A DNA stretch of 19,883 nucleotides from Chitinivibrio sp051745065 (lineage in GTDB: Bacteria > Fibrobacterota > Chitinivibrionia > Chitinivibrionales > Chitinivibrionaceae): positions 1-19,883 of the forward strand of contig JBNJDQ010000029.1 in assembly GCA_051745065.1 (NCBI GenBank), in the 5' to 3' direction. The notes beneath the pieces are model-generated. The model was not told the origin of the DNA. It did no database searches and worked only from the letters and a program-made list of their open reading frames with translations. Positions within the stretch are counted from its first letter, which is position 1. Each line of letters starts with the position of its first letter. A program made the translations under genes and the position numbers. This document shows positions 7,495 through 14,816 of the stretch, in pieces.

Positions 7495-8334
7495 TTACCC
7501 CTTGCTATGGCGGGCGATAACCACACCACCCACAAGGATGGATATTGAAAAGATAAAGGTCCACATCATAACCACAGCGGCACCGGCAAAAAAACCATAA
7601 AAGGCTTCAATCCGCCCGGATCCGGAAATAATCTCCGTGCCGAGATAATTAAAAAGATGCCAGAGAACAGAAATCAGCAGGGATACCGTCACAAGGGCGC
7701 CCTTATGGATTTTTCCGCTGTAACTGGTGGAGTAAATCATAACCAGGGTGGCAAAAAGGGCCGCCGTGGATGCCCAGTAGGACTTGACCACCCGCAGAAT
7801 TACGGGCAGATCCTCCGCGCTGACCGCCGAGTTAATCACAAAGGAAATCAACGTAAAAATTACGATAAAAAGAGCAATCAGATAATGCGTGGTAAACTGA
7901 AGGATATGACGGATCCAGAAAGAGCGTTTGCCTTTGGGTTCCTGCTGCATCATCACGTGAAGGCCGTAGTTCAGAGATGAAAACAGGCCGTTGGGCGCCC
8001 AGAAGAGAACAAAGACACCGACAATCCCCACATTCCGCCAGGAGCGGCTGGTTACAATCCCTTCAATACGCTCGCGAATCATCTCTGATGCTGTCAGGGG
8101 AACCAGCTCAAGAACTTTGTCGATAAAGGCACTCAGAAGTTCGCTGCTGCCGGAAAGAAGAGACGAAATAGCCCAGAGCAAAACCATAATAATGGGAATA
8201 AACGTAAACAGCAGGGAAAAGGCAATGGCCTTGGCATGGAAATTTCCATTCAGACTGACGTAGCGACGGGCTATCTCAAAAAGATACCGCCCGCCTGCTG
8301 AAAAAAAAGCACCAATTCTCTTTATCAATATCAT
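7495..8334 (-). CDS. YihY/BrkB (UPF0761) family inner-membrane protein
   Basis: The 279-residue polytopic membrane protein has about six hydrophobic segments. They include AIAFSLLFTFIPIIMVLLWA near the N-terminus, NVGIVGVFVLFWAPNGLFSS, YLIALFIVIFTLISFVI, and AGAAVVMMWTFIFSISILVG at the C-terminus. The order, and the AFSLLFTFIP and AFYGFFAGAAVV motifs, fit the YihY/BrkB family. That family was once misnamed ribonuclease BN, and its role is unproven. The start is set at the ATG one base after the hflX stop (TGATATG). Earlier in-frame starts would lie inside hflX. It is the last gene of the map-hflX-yihY cluster. Confidence in the family is high and in any function low. Confidence 0.88.
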   Translation of the reverse strand: MILIKRIGAFFSAGGRYLFEIARRYVSLNGNFHAKAIAFSLLFTFIPIIMVLLWAISSLLSGSSELLSAFIDKVLELVPLTASEMIRERIEGIVTSRSWRNVGIVGVFVLFWAPNGLFSSLNYGLHVMMQQEPKGKRSFWIRHILQFTTHYLIALFIVIFTLISFVINSAVSAEDLPVILRVVKSYWASTAALFATLVMIYSTSYSGKIHKGALVTVSLLISVLWHLFNYLGTEIISGSGRIEAFYGFFAGAAVVMMWTFIFSISILVGGVVIARHSKG

Positions 8335-8335
8335 A

Positions 8336-9505
8336 TCAGCCCACGTGAATATAGGTTTTCTGTTCCCGGGTAATCTCAGCAACTTTCCTGGCATCTTCCT
8401 GCACTTCTGTAATGGTCTCTGCAAGAGACTCGCGCAGGTTCTTCACACTCTCTTTGTCAAGGGCCGATACAAAGGCTGCCTGGGGAAACTCATTTTCCAG
8501 TTTCTTCAGCTGCAGGGGATCCTCCACTTTATCGGTCTTATTAAAGACAATCCGTGCAGGTTTTTCCCCGGATTTCAAATCCATCAGTACCCGGCGGACC
8601 GTATCGAGCTGCTGCCCTGACCAAGGGCTGGAGGCATCCATCACAATCAGCAGAAGATCCGCTTCCCGACTGATCTCCAGAGTACTGCGAAAGGACGCAA
8701 CAAGGTGGTGGGGCAGCTTACGCAGAAACCCGACAGTATCCGAAAGAATGATCTCACCGTGCCCCGGAATATAGCATTTCTTTGAGGACGTATCCAGGGT
8801 GGCAAAGAGTTCATCCCGCACCAGTACGTCCGCCCCGGAAAGAGCATTCAGCAAAGTTGACTTGCCCACATTGGTATAGCCCACAAGGGAACAGCGAAAC
8901 GCTCCACCGCGGCCTTTGCGCTGCACATCGCGGGTTTTGCGGATCTTGTCCAGACGTTTTTTCAGCTGAGCGATCTTGCGCTGCACCAGGCGTTTATCCG
9001 TTTCCAGCTGGGTCTCACCGGGGCCCCGCGTTCCGATTCCGCCGCTTTGCCGCGACAAATGCGACCACATGCGGGTCAATCGCGGATACATCAGATTCAG
9101 CTGGGCCAGTTCCACCTGAATCTTTGCTTCGTTGGTTTGGGCATGGAGTGCGAAAATATCCAGGATCAGCTGACTGCGGTCGATCACCTTGCCCTGCACA
9201 ATCTCCTCGATGGCCTGTATCTGACTGGCCTTCAGCTCCGCATCCACCACCAGACACCGGCTGCCGGTTTCCTTCATACGCCGGGCAATCTCTTTCAGCT
9301 TACCGCTGCCGAACCATGTGGAAACAAAGGGTTTATTGAGTTTTTGCACAAAGGTGTCCGCCACCTCCGCCCCGGCCGTCTGTATCAGGGTGCTCATCTC
9401 TTCAAGATCCTCATCAAAAAGATCCCGATCCATTTTGCGGGGCAGAAAAACCGCCGCAAGAACAACCTTCTCGGATATGTTCTGTTCACGTTCCAGATTA
9501 AACAT
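8336..9505 (-). CDS. hflX: GTPase HflX, ribosome-associated
   Basis: HflX binds the 50S subunit and splits stalled or stressed 70S ribosomes using GTP. The 389-residue protein has the HflX N-terminal domain (about 15-120) and the glycine-rich SGGIGTRGPGETQLE loop at 154-168. A coiled-coil linker (about 168-198) leads to a G domain with GYTNVGKS at 209-216, DTVGF at 256-260, NKTD at 322-325 and SALD at 347-350. All nucleotide-binding motifs are intact. The ATG at 9505 has GGAG ten bases upstream. A TTG three codons earlier is too close to that site to be preferred. It overlaps the end of map by 8 bases and is followed almost immediately by yihY. Confidence 0.96.
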   Translation of the reverse strand: MFNLEREQNISEKVVLAAVFLPRKMDRDLFDEDLEEMSTLIQTAGAEVADTFVQKLNKPFVSTWFGSGKLKEIARRMKETGSRCLVVDAELKASQIQAIEEIVQGKVIDRSQLILDIFALHAQTNEAKIQVELAQLNLMYPRLTRMWSHLSRQSGGIGTRGPGETQLETDKRLVQRKIAQLKKRLDKIRKTRDVQRKGRGGAFRCSLVGYTNVGKSTLLNALSGADVLVRDELFATLDTSSKKCYIPGHGEIILSDTVGFLRKLPHHLVASFRSTLEISREADLLLIVMDASSPWSGQQLDTVRRVLMDLKSGEKPARIVFNKTDKVEDPLQLKKLENEFPQAAFVSALDKESVKNLRESLAETITEVQEDARKVAEITREQKTYIHVG

Positions 9506-10415
9506 TATTTTCAATCTCCGGTATCAAAATTATTTCTCCCGCCGTTTTCTGTGACGGCGTAAGGGTCAGCACTTCAAAGCCGGTCTCTGTTACAAGTACC
9601 GTATGCTCAAACTGGGCTGACAGGGAACCGTCTTTGGTAAACACCGTCCAGCCGTCCCTCCTGTCAGTGTAAACGGGGTAGCCCCCCATGTTGATCATGG
9701 GTTCAATGGTGAAGGTCATTCCCGGAACCAGTTTTACGGAACGATTCTCCCGGTTTCGGTGATGGAAGACCGTAATATTCTCATGAAATTTGCGCCCGAT
9801 ACCGTGACCGGTATAGGAGCGTACCACGGAAAACCCCGCACTCCGAACCAGGGGATCGATGGTATCCCCAACAAGGGCAAGGGTTTTACCGGGAGCAACC
9901 TCCTGTATCGCCGCCACTGTCGCCCGGGCAGTGGTCTGCACCAATTCCACCGCTGCGGGATCCACATGACCGATGAGAAATGTTTCCGACTGATCGCCGA
10001 AAAAACCATCAACGATGGTGGTCAGATCCACATTGACAATATCTCCGTCTTTGAGAATCTCCTTCGCTGTGGGAATTCCGTGACAGACAACATTGTTGAT
10101 TGAGGTACAGCAGGACTTGGGAAAACCCTGATAGCCCAGGGTGGCCGGCGTATGCCCGTGATCCCGGGTGTATTCATGCACCAGGGTATCAATCTCCTGT
10201 GTTGACACGCCGGCCTTCACGAAGGAGCGCACCTGTTCCATTACTTCCGCGTTAAATGCCCCTGCCCGGCGCATCCCCTCAATTTCGGCGGAGGATTTAA
10301 CCAAAGAAGGAGCAGTCCGCTCAGGTGAACCGCCTGTTTTTTTATCGCTTTTCCAGTGACATTTTTTATATTTTTTCCCTGAACCACACCAGCAGGGATC
10401 ATTTCTGCCAATCAT
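9498..10415 (-). CDS. map: Type I methionine aminopeptidase with N-terminal SEC-C zinc motif
   Basis: It removes initiator methionine from nascent proteins. The 305-residue protein is longer than the 260-odd-residue E. coli enzyme because of an N-terminal SEC-C motif. That motif is GRNDPCWCGSGKKYKKCH, with likely Zn ligands C8, C10, C19 and H20. It also occurs in SecA and probably helps ribosome or protein contact. The catalytic part starts at about residue 40. Metal ligands by spacing are D130, D141, H204 (TGHGIG), E238 (IEPM) and E270 (QFEHT). H112 in CHGIP is the substrate-contact histidine. The start has GAGG four bases upstream of ATG. A good promoter candidate lies about 25-53 bases upstream, so transcription of map-hflX-yihY probably begins here. 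Confidence 0.95.
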   Translation of the reverse strand: MIGRNDPCWCGSGKKYKKCHWKSDKKTGGSPERTAPSLVKSSAEIEGMRRAGAFNAEVMEQVRSFVKAGVSTQEIDTLVHEYTRDHGHTPATLGYQGFPKSCCTSINNVVCHGIPTAKEILKDGDIVNVDLTTIVDGFFGDQSETFLIGHVDPAAVELVQTTARATVAAIQEVAPGKTLALVGDTIDPLVRSAGFSVVRSYTGHGIGRKFHENITVFHHRNRENRSVKLVPGMTFTIEPMINMGGYPVYTDRRDGWTVFTKDGSLSAQFEHTVLVTETGFEVLTLTPSQKTAGEIILIPEIENNV

Positions 10416-10439
10416 AGAGCCTCACTTGCTTTAATGCGT

Positions 10440-10468
10440 AAAATAGATAACGCCCGGTGGATTATCAA
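10440..10468 (-). promoter_or_regulatory. Sigma70-type promoter upstream of map
   Basis: On the minus strand TTGATA (10463-10468) and TATTTT (10440-10445) are 17 bases apart and end 24 bases before the map ATG. It lies in the 76-base gap between the upstream membrane-protein gene and map. It resembles the candidate before the activase. Confidence 0.55.
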
Positions 10469-10491
10469 AAAAGGGCGGCAAAGATTCAGTT

Positions 10492-11595
10492 CTACTGAAC
10501 GGGCGTGACCTGTACCATTTCGGAAAAGGCTGTAAAGGTTCGGGGAAATTCGTTCATATCCACGGTGTACAGATAGCCTCCCCGGTCCCGTCCCTGCATG
10601 GCGTACACCGAAACGGAACGCCCCGCCAGAGAACTGCGGCTGCGCCCGAGCATTCGGAATACTTCGCGGCGCAGATCAGTCTCGTTTTTCTGTTTACTGC
10701 GGTAACTTATCCGTGCGGGATTATCTTTCAGTGCCAGAGATTCCAGAGCACCAAAGTCCTGCACAATGCCGTGGAGAGAAAATACTCCCTCACCAAAGAT
10801 AGCGCGCATTTCCCGCCGGGTTTCAGCAGCTTTTTCGTACAGGCCGTTTTCACGGTAACAGTTGAGCAGACCGTGCCAGGCATCGATGTTTTTTCTGTTG
10901 AATGAAATCGCCGCATGGTAGAGTTTTACCGCAGCGTCCCCCTGCGTTCCACATAACCCTGCAGCGCTGTCAACGGCCTTCTCCGCCTGCCGGGCAGTAG
11001 TCACGGGGCCATCCGGAGCACTGCTGTTATCACCGGCCGATTGCGACGGTGGACGCGTGTTTTTCCCAGCGTCTTTTTCCTGTGCCGCCGGAGAAGGAGA
11101 GGTCTTTGAAGACGAAGGGGAATCCGTAAAACGTCCAAGAAACCAGATTGCAACACCGAGAAGACCAATAAAGGCGATAACGGCAATAAGCTCCCCAACG
11201 GGGCTTTCCTTTTTGGGCGGACGGTGCACGGAGTAGTCAAAATGCGGCACCCCTGCCTGAGGCCGGCCCTCCGGTGCAGGATCACGAAACCGTGACTGTC
11301 CGGGCACCGGTTCTTCAGGCCCTTCTTCACGGTCATCTGATGCCGGCGGCACCAATTCACCCTCATCGGGAGCATCCTCATCAATAATTGAAAAGGTCAC
11401 CCCCAGACGCTTCAGGGAACGACTGATCTCAACAACGTCGCTCCAGAGAATATTTTCGGCATAGACAAATTCCCCCTCGTCAATCTGCCGGCGGCACGTG
11501 TCATAGTCCATGTTTTTTTTGAGGGAAAGCCTGCGCACCAGAATGTCGCGCATTTCAGTATTTTTAACAGAACGAAGAAGAATACGATAGGACAT
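10492..11595 (-). CDS. Single-pass membrane protein with L7/L12-like N-terminus and TPR-like tail
   Basis: The family is not recognised. The 367-residue protein starts with a compact domain (1-72). Its pattern (RILLRSV, a helix, DYDTCRRQIDEG, VVEISRSLKRLGVTFSIID) resembles the ribosomal L7/L12 C-terminal fold, in which a K-V-I strand, two helices and a GA-V strand follow each other. An acidic, proline-rich linker (73-130) leads to one transmembrane helix at about 135-157 (ELIAVIAFIGLLGVAIWFLG) preceded by KK, so the N-terminus should be cytoplasmic. A Ser/Pro/Lys-rich linker (158-200) and a short TPR-like helical pair (about 217-265, KLYHAAISFNRKNIDAWHGL) follow, then a Ser/Arg-rich C-terminal region. 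The ATG at 11595 has GGAG six bases upstream; earlier starts would lie across the promoter. Function is unknown. Its position before map may be coincidental. Confidence 0.8.
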   Translation of the reverse strand: MSYRILLRSVKNTEMRDILVRRLSLKKNMDYDTCRRQIDEGEFVYAENILWSDVVEISRSLKRLGVTFSIIDEDAPDEGELVPPASDDREEGPEEPVPGQSRFRDPAPEGRPQAGVPHFDYSVHRPPKKESPVGELIAVIAFIGLLGVAIWFLGRFTDSPSSSKTSPSPAAQEKDAGKNTRPPSQSAGDNSSAPDGPVTTARQAEKAVDSAAGLCGTQGDAAVKLYHAAISFNRKNIDAWHGLLNCYRENGLYEKAAETRREMRAIFGEGVFSLHGIVQDFGALESLALKDNPARISYRSKQKNETDLRREVFRMLGRSRSSLAGRSVSVYAMQGRDRGGYLYTVDMNEFPRTFTAFSEMVQVTPVQ

Positions 11596-11629
11596 ACACG
11601 GCTCCGACAGAATTAAGTTCCATAGATAC

Positions 11630-11659
11630 AGTATACTCTGCAAAAAGAGATAATACCAA
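11630..11659 (-). promoter_or_regulatory. Candidate promoter for the L7/L12-like membrane protein gene
   Basis: On the minus strand TTGGTA (11654-11659) and TATACT (11630-11635) are spaced 18 bases. The -10 is a very good match, about 34 bases upstream of the ATG at 11595. Confidence 0.5.
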
Positions 11660-11673
11660 AAGTATTAAAAGAT

Positions 11674-11701
11674 TTTACTTTTTTCCGGTACGTCATATAT
11701 A
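11674..11701 (+). promoter_or_regulatory. Candidate promoter for the bS22-like gene
   Basis: TTTACT (11674-11679) and TATATA (11696-11701) are 16 bases apart, 42 bases upstream of the mini-gene ATG. The -35 matches at four of six positions. It diverges from the minus-strand promoter candidate in the same 148-base gap. Confidence 0.4.
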
Positions 11702-11743
11702 TTTAGCCGTGTATGAAAGAAAATGAATCAAGGGACTTTTTTT

Positions 11744-11833
11744 ATGGCAACTGTTAAGAAGCACAGAAAGAAGAAAATCTCTAAACATAAGAGAAAAAAG
11801 CGCAGCAGAATGAACAGACATAAGAAGCGCTGA
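11744..11833 (+). CDS. bS22-like mini ribosomal protein (AURKAIP1/COX24, mS38-like)
   Basis: A 29-residue protein, MATVKKHRKKKISKH followed by KRKKRSRMNRHKKR, with 17 Lys or Arg residues. The K(R)-rich block, ISKHKRKK and the R.NRHKK ending match the AURKAIP1/COX24 domain proteins of about 30 residues. Those are the bacterial counterparts of mitochondrial mS38 (bS22 in the small ribosomal subunit). It is too short for routine gene calling. Support comes from an AGGGA ribosome site eight bases upstream of the ATG, a promoter candidate, and a strong terminator 26 bases after the stop. It therefore looks like an independent single-gene unit. Low-complexity basic sequence makes homology judgement less certain than the gene call itself. 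Confidence 0.85.
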   Translation: MATVKKHRKKKISKHKRKKRSRMNRHKKR

Positions 11834-11859
11834 CTTTTTGAAATGCTTACAAAAGACAT

Positions 11860-11886
11860 GGCCGGAGTTTTTGCTCCGGCCTTTTT
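11860..11886 (+). terminator. Rho-independent terminator after the bS22-like gene
   Basis: GGCCGGAG (11860-11867) pairs with CTCCGGCC (11874-11881) around a 6-nt loop, followed directly by TTTTT. It is a perfect 8-bp GC-rich stem with a T-tract. Confidence 0.92.
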
Positions 11887-11904
11887 GTATTCACAGCATT
11901 TCTT

Positions 11905-11933
11905 TTGACATACACCGTGCAGTAATATATTAT
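11905..11933 (+). promoter_or_regulatory. Near-consensus sigma70 promoter for the twin small membrane proteins
   Basis: TTGACA (11905-11910), a 17-base spacer and TATTAT (11928-11933). It lies just after the preceding terminator and 38 bases before the first small ORF. Confidence 0.85.
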
Positions 11934-11971
11934 CTGTAAGGTATAACCAATAATTAGACAAGGGAGCATGT

Positions 11972-12088
11972 ATGAAAAAGATGTTTGGCCTGATAGTTGC
12001 GGCATTCGTTGCAATTACCGCAGTTATGATGCTGATCTCTTCCACAGAAGAGGTCGAAGAACGAATCAGTGAAGCCGAAGAAGAGTAA
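11972..12088 (+). CDS. Small single-pass membrane protein, 38 residues (first of a pair)
   Basis: The sequence begins MKKMFGLIVAAFVAIT and continues AVMMLISST, one hydrophobic helix at about 5-23. A strongly acidic tail (EEVEERISEAEEE) follows. An ideal AGGGAG site lies five bases before the ATG, and a near-consensus promoter precedes it. It belongs to no family I recognise. The helix start (MKK..G...AA.VA..AV..L) parallels that of the next ORF, which suggests an ancient duplication. It may be a small regulatory or stress membrane peptide; that is inference only. Confidence 0.7.
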   Translation: MKKMFGLIVAAFVAITAVMMLISSTEEVEERISEAEEE

Positions 12089-12100
12089 AGGAGAATGACG

Positions 12101-12232
12101 ATGAAAAAGACCCTCGGTATCCTTATTTCCGCGGCAGTGGCTCTTTCAGCCATTGCTGTGATACTACTTGTAACCGGACGGGAAAACAAAAACCGTGAAC
12201 GCGTTGAAAACGGTGCGCGCGGCGTTTCGTAA
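12101..12232 (+). CDS. Small single-pass membrane protein, 43 residues (second of a pair)
   Basis: The sequence begins MKKTLGILISAAVALSAIAV and continues ILLVTGR. One hydrophobic helix (about 4-25) is followed by a charged tail rich in Arg, Asn and Glu. GGAG lies seven bases upstream of the ATG, and the gene starts 12 bases after the previous stop, so the two are co-transcribed. The hydrophobic cores are alike but the tails differ: acidic in the first, mixed and net basic in this one. A terminator hairpin follows about 37 bases after the stop. The family is unknown. Confidence 0.7.
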   Translation: MKKTLGILISAAVALSAIAVILLVTGRENKNRERVENGARGVS

Positions 12233-12269
12233 GCAGCGTTACAGCCTGTTGCGCATGAAGTGCTTTTAA

Positions 12270-12297
12270 AAAGAGCTGCTCTTTCGGGCAGCTCTTT
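12270..12297. terminator. Bidirectional terminator between convergent genes
   Basis: AAAGAGCTGC (12270-12279) pairs with GCAGCTCTTT (12288-12297) around an 8-nt loop. The plus strand continues CTGTATT, a weak tail. The minus strand continues TTTTAAAAG, a better tail. It serves the small-protein operon and the convergent lipoprotein gene. Confidence 0.8.
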
Positions 12298-12324
12298 CTG
12301 TATTCACGCTCCTGCCCCCGGAAC

Positions 12325-13197
12325 CTACTGCTTTGAGTAATCCAGACGAAGTGTTTTGTATGTTACGGACATATCCTGACTGCCGTCGGTAATTTTCTCC
12401 TTCATGGGTTCTTCACGGACTTCGGCCACCCATTTATCACCTTTCTTTACAAACACCTGCTTTTTGAAACGCTGAAAAGAGTCAACCATGATCTGTACAG
12501 TGTCGCCTTTCAGGGCAAAGTCGCCGCTGTTAAGAAAGTGGTAGTACATCTTCTGTTTTTTCCCCGTCTGCCCGTCCTTTTTGTTGCGAAAGCTGGCACG
12601 TCCGTTTTTGTGAAACTTAATAACTTTCTCTGTAACGGCGTCGACTTCGGGATGTTCTTTATTTTCCGCAGTATCACGAAAAACCCATGTACCGTAGATT
12701 TCAGGACGTATTTCCTCGGCATGCTTCTGCTGTTCTATCAAAGAACTGAACTGCTCCTCCAAACGGGAAAACTGTTTTTGCGCAGCATAAATCCGCCCGG
12801 AATCAATAACAGCCTGCACGTCGGCAACGGATTCATCAAAGGCATCCTTATGAAGCCCTTTCAGTTTCTGTTCCGCCCGGGACTGCAGAGATTCCATATC
12901 AGCAATGAGTTCGGGTTTAATCTGCTCTGCCGCAGCGGCGCGTGCTTTTTCAGCCTTTTCCAAAAGGGCCATAGCCTTGTCATAATGCTCTTTCGCCGCA
13001 CTTCCGCTGCCCTGTCGGCGGGCATTGGCCGCATTGCGCACAGCCGACTCTGCCGGCTGCATAATACTGTCGGGAATTCCCTGTGCCTGATACTCTTTCA
13101 CCTGCTCCTGTGCAGCGGAAATATCATCCATCGTCGGACCGGTGCTGCACCCGACAAGTATAAGGACACCTGCCGCCATTACTAAGAACTGTCTCAT
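12325..13197 (-). CDS. Lipoprotein with helical (DUF4398-like) and beta-rich domains
   Basis: The 290-residue protein has a signal peptide with lipobox LVGC, so C17 should be lipidated. Residues 23-165 are alanine- and glutamate-rich and helical (AAQEQVKEYQAQG, AVRNAANARRQG, HYDKAMALLEKAEKAR). The pattern resembles DUF4398-type periplasmic lipoproteins, which sit near OmpA or peptidoglycan-linked proteins. From about 167 it becomes a beta-rich module (IYGTWVFRDT, KVIKFHKNGRASF, KGDTVQIMVDSF) that looks like a lipocalin-style stress or ligand sensor; the similarity is only in pattern. The start has GGAG eight bases before the ATG. It is monocistronic, convergent with the small-protein operon and divergent from the outer-membrane operon. 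A -10-like TATACA (minus strand, 13221-13226) lacks a convincing -35. Confidence 0.8.
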   Translation of the reverse strand: MRQFLVMAAGVLILVGCSTGPTMDDISAAQEQVKEYQAQGIPDSIMQPAESAVRNAANARRQGSGSAAKEHYDKAMALLEKAEKARAAAAEQIKPELIADMESLQSRAEQKLKGLHKDAFDESVADVQAVIDSGRIYAAQKQFSRLEEQFSSLIEQQKHAEEIRPEIYGTWVFRDTAENKEHPEVDAVTEKVIKFHKNGRASFRNKKDGQTGKKQKMYYHFLNSGDFALKGDTVQIMVDSFQRFKKQVFVKKGDKWVAEVREEPMKEKITDGSQDMSVTYKTLRLDYSKQ

Positions 13198-13278
13198 CTG
13201 CAGTACTCCTTTTTTAAATACTGTATACCCTACGTAAGATAATACAATTATTATTCAAAACAAAAAAAGTTAAAATCT

Positions 13279-13307
13279 TTGACAAAATATCACAGGAAAA
13301 GTATACT
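13279..13307 (+). promoter_or_regulatory. Consensus-like sigma70 promoter of the outer-membrane operon
   Basis: TTGACA (13279-13284), a 17-base spacer and TATACT (13302-13307), in an AT-rich gap. Transcription should begin near 13314, about 45 bases before the GTG start of the barrel protein gene. Confidence 0.88.
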
Positions 13308-13358
13308 CTTCTAAAATTATGCATATATGTCTGAATTGCTTAACCATGTGAGGTTACC

Positions 13359-14804
13359 GTGAAGAAAACAATTCCCATGCTCATTATTCTTTTCTTCGGC
13401 ACCATCCTTTTTGCCGCTGAAGAGGATGACGGGCAAATAGACGGGCTTCAGCAGCTGCCCACGCCGGATGTATCCGCCTCCTTTGCCGTGGGGGTCAACT
13501 ACGACTTTCTGCGCAATCCCCTCAATCATTCTTTCGAAGGGTCACGGGGATACTGGGGGGTGAACATCCCCGTACCACTGAAGATGAGCGACGAAATGAT
13601 GGCAGACCTGACGTCTCCGGTATCCAAGTATTTCACTGACGGGGAGCTCTTTGTTCCCGAGATCGTGGTTAAGCAGTATGCAAACTCCGCAATTCAGGTG
13701 GAGGTACCCATGCTCGGGGGAGTATGCTCATTTTCCAACATCGATATGCTCAATATCAATTACAGCAATAATTTTTCCATGCCCACGGCTCTGTTCAACC
13801 CACCGGACTCCCTGATCGGTGCCGGGGATGATGCGGATATATCCATGATGCTTCGCTCGGCCATGGAAGTCCCCCTGGATTTTGCCCTCGGCTGGGAAAC
13901 AACAACCTTCGGCTATCTCTATCGTTTTGATAATCTTGCAGAAGATCTGTATGTAGCACTCAACCTCACCCGGCATCATACCTATTTCGATGTCAGCGGG
14001 AACGTGAACATCAATATCGCCGGGGACATAACGATCGAACAGGATATCGGCGGCCTCACCCTCACTCCGGATTACCATCTGGACAACAGTATTGAGGGAT
14101 TTTACTCCCTTGACCGCTGGAGCCCTTCCTTTGCAGCAAAATTCTGGCGGTTCTTCGCCATCGCCCGCATTGGATTCAGGGACAAGGCCCAGGGCAGCCT
14201 GAAAGCAGATTACTCCGTCCCCTTCTTTGTCGATAAGGAAACCTTTCAGTTTTCCGACTCTCTGCAGGATACGGCAAACATCGTCGGGTATATCTTTGAC
14301 CATAAAGAGGATTTCCAAAAAAGCCGCACCGTGGACGTCCTCTATTCCACCGAAAACAACATGACCTGGCAGATGCCTACAGGGCTGACCTTCGGCTACG
14401 AGATCATTCCGGAAAAGCTGCGCCTTTCCTATACCAAAATCATCAACCGCATTCGCCTGGAACTGGTTGACAACGACTACAGTACGGACGAGGAATTCCA
14501 ATATGACTCCCTGGATTTCCGTGTCAGTGCCGCTGTGGATCACATGATCAACCTCAAGGCCGATTTTGAACATATCAACTTCACCATGGGAGTATTCTCC
14601 TTTGATGTGAGCTACAACGACAACGACCGGATTATCAGCACAATAATTGACGAAGGAGATTCACCGCTCATCAAGTACGGCGAAGGGGCCCTTGTCCCCG
14701 TACTGAACGGTGGTGCAGTCATCGGCAATGAGCTTCAGCTGATGGGAGAACTTGATATTCTCCCGATTCCGTCATTTAAAACCGGTGTAATCTACAACTT
14801 TTAG
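13359..14804 (+). CDS. Outer-membrane beta-barrel protein
   Basis: The 481-residue exported protein begins at a GTG with GAGG five bases upstream. The signal peptide is about 1-19 (KKTIPMLIILFFGTILFAA), with cleavage likely before EED. The mature chain is rich in alternating polar and aromatic residues and in beta-strand stretches. It ends PSFKTGVIYNF, a terminal Phe preceded by alternating hydrophobics as in BAM-recognised barrels. Asp- and Asn-rich loops are common. It contains no lipobox or enzyme motif. The downstream secreted giant protein starts 12 bases after the stop, so the two are co-transcribed and may be a channel or anchor with its partner. It recalls uncharacterised barrels of the FCB group, but the family was not identified. 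Confidence 0.82.
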   Translation: MKKTIPMLIILFFGTILFAAEEDDGQIDGLQQLPTPDVSASFAVGVNYDFLRNPLNHSFEGSRGYWGVNIPVPLKMSDEMMADLTSPVSKYFTDGELFVPEIVVKQYANSAIQVEVPMLGGVCSFSNIDMLNINYSNNFSMPTALFNPPDSLIGAGDDADISMMLRSAMEVPLDFALGWETTTFGYLYRFDNLAEDLYVALNLTRHHTYFDVSGNVNINIAGDITIEQDIGGLTLTPDYHLDNSIEGFYSLDRWSPSFAAKFWRFFAIARIGFRDKAQGSLKADYSVPFFVDKETFQFSDSLQDTANIVGYIFDHKEDFQKSRTVDVLYSTENNMTWQMPTGLTFGYEIIPEKLRLSYTKIINRIRLELVDNDYSTDEEFQYDSLDFRVSAAVDHMINLKADFEHINFTMGVFSFDVSYNDNDRIISTIIDEGDSPLIKYGEGALVPVLNGGAVIGNELQLMGELDILPIPSFKTGVIYNF

Positions 14805-14816
14805 GCAGGAATATCT

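Noticed and set aside
10480..10520. Weak inverted repeat (TTCAG/CTGAA) at the end of the L7/L12-like gene, followed later by six T
   Set aside because: The stem is only five base pairs and the T-run is 14 bases away, so I do not call it a terminator.
13287..13298. TATCACAGGAAA in the outer-membrane operon promoter matches the reverse complement of part of the 21-bp repeat
   Set aside because: A 12-base match is expected by chance at a few percent in a window this size, and nothing else links the two sites.
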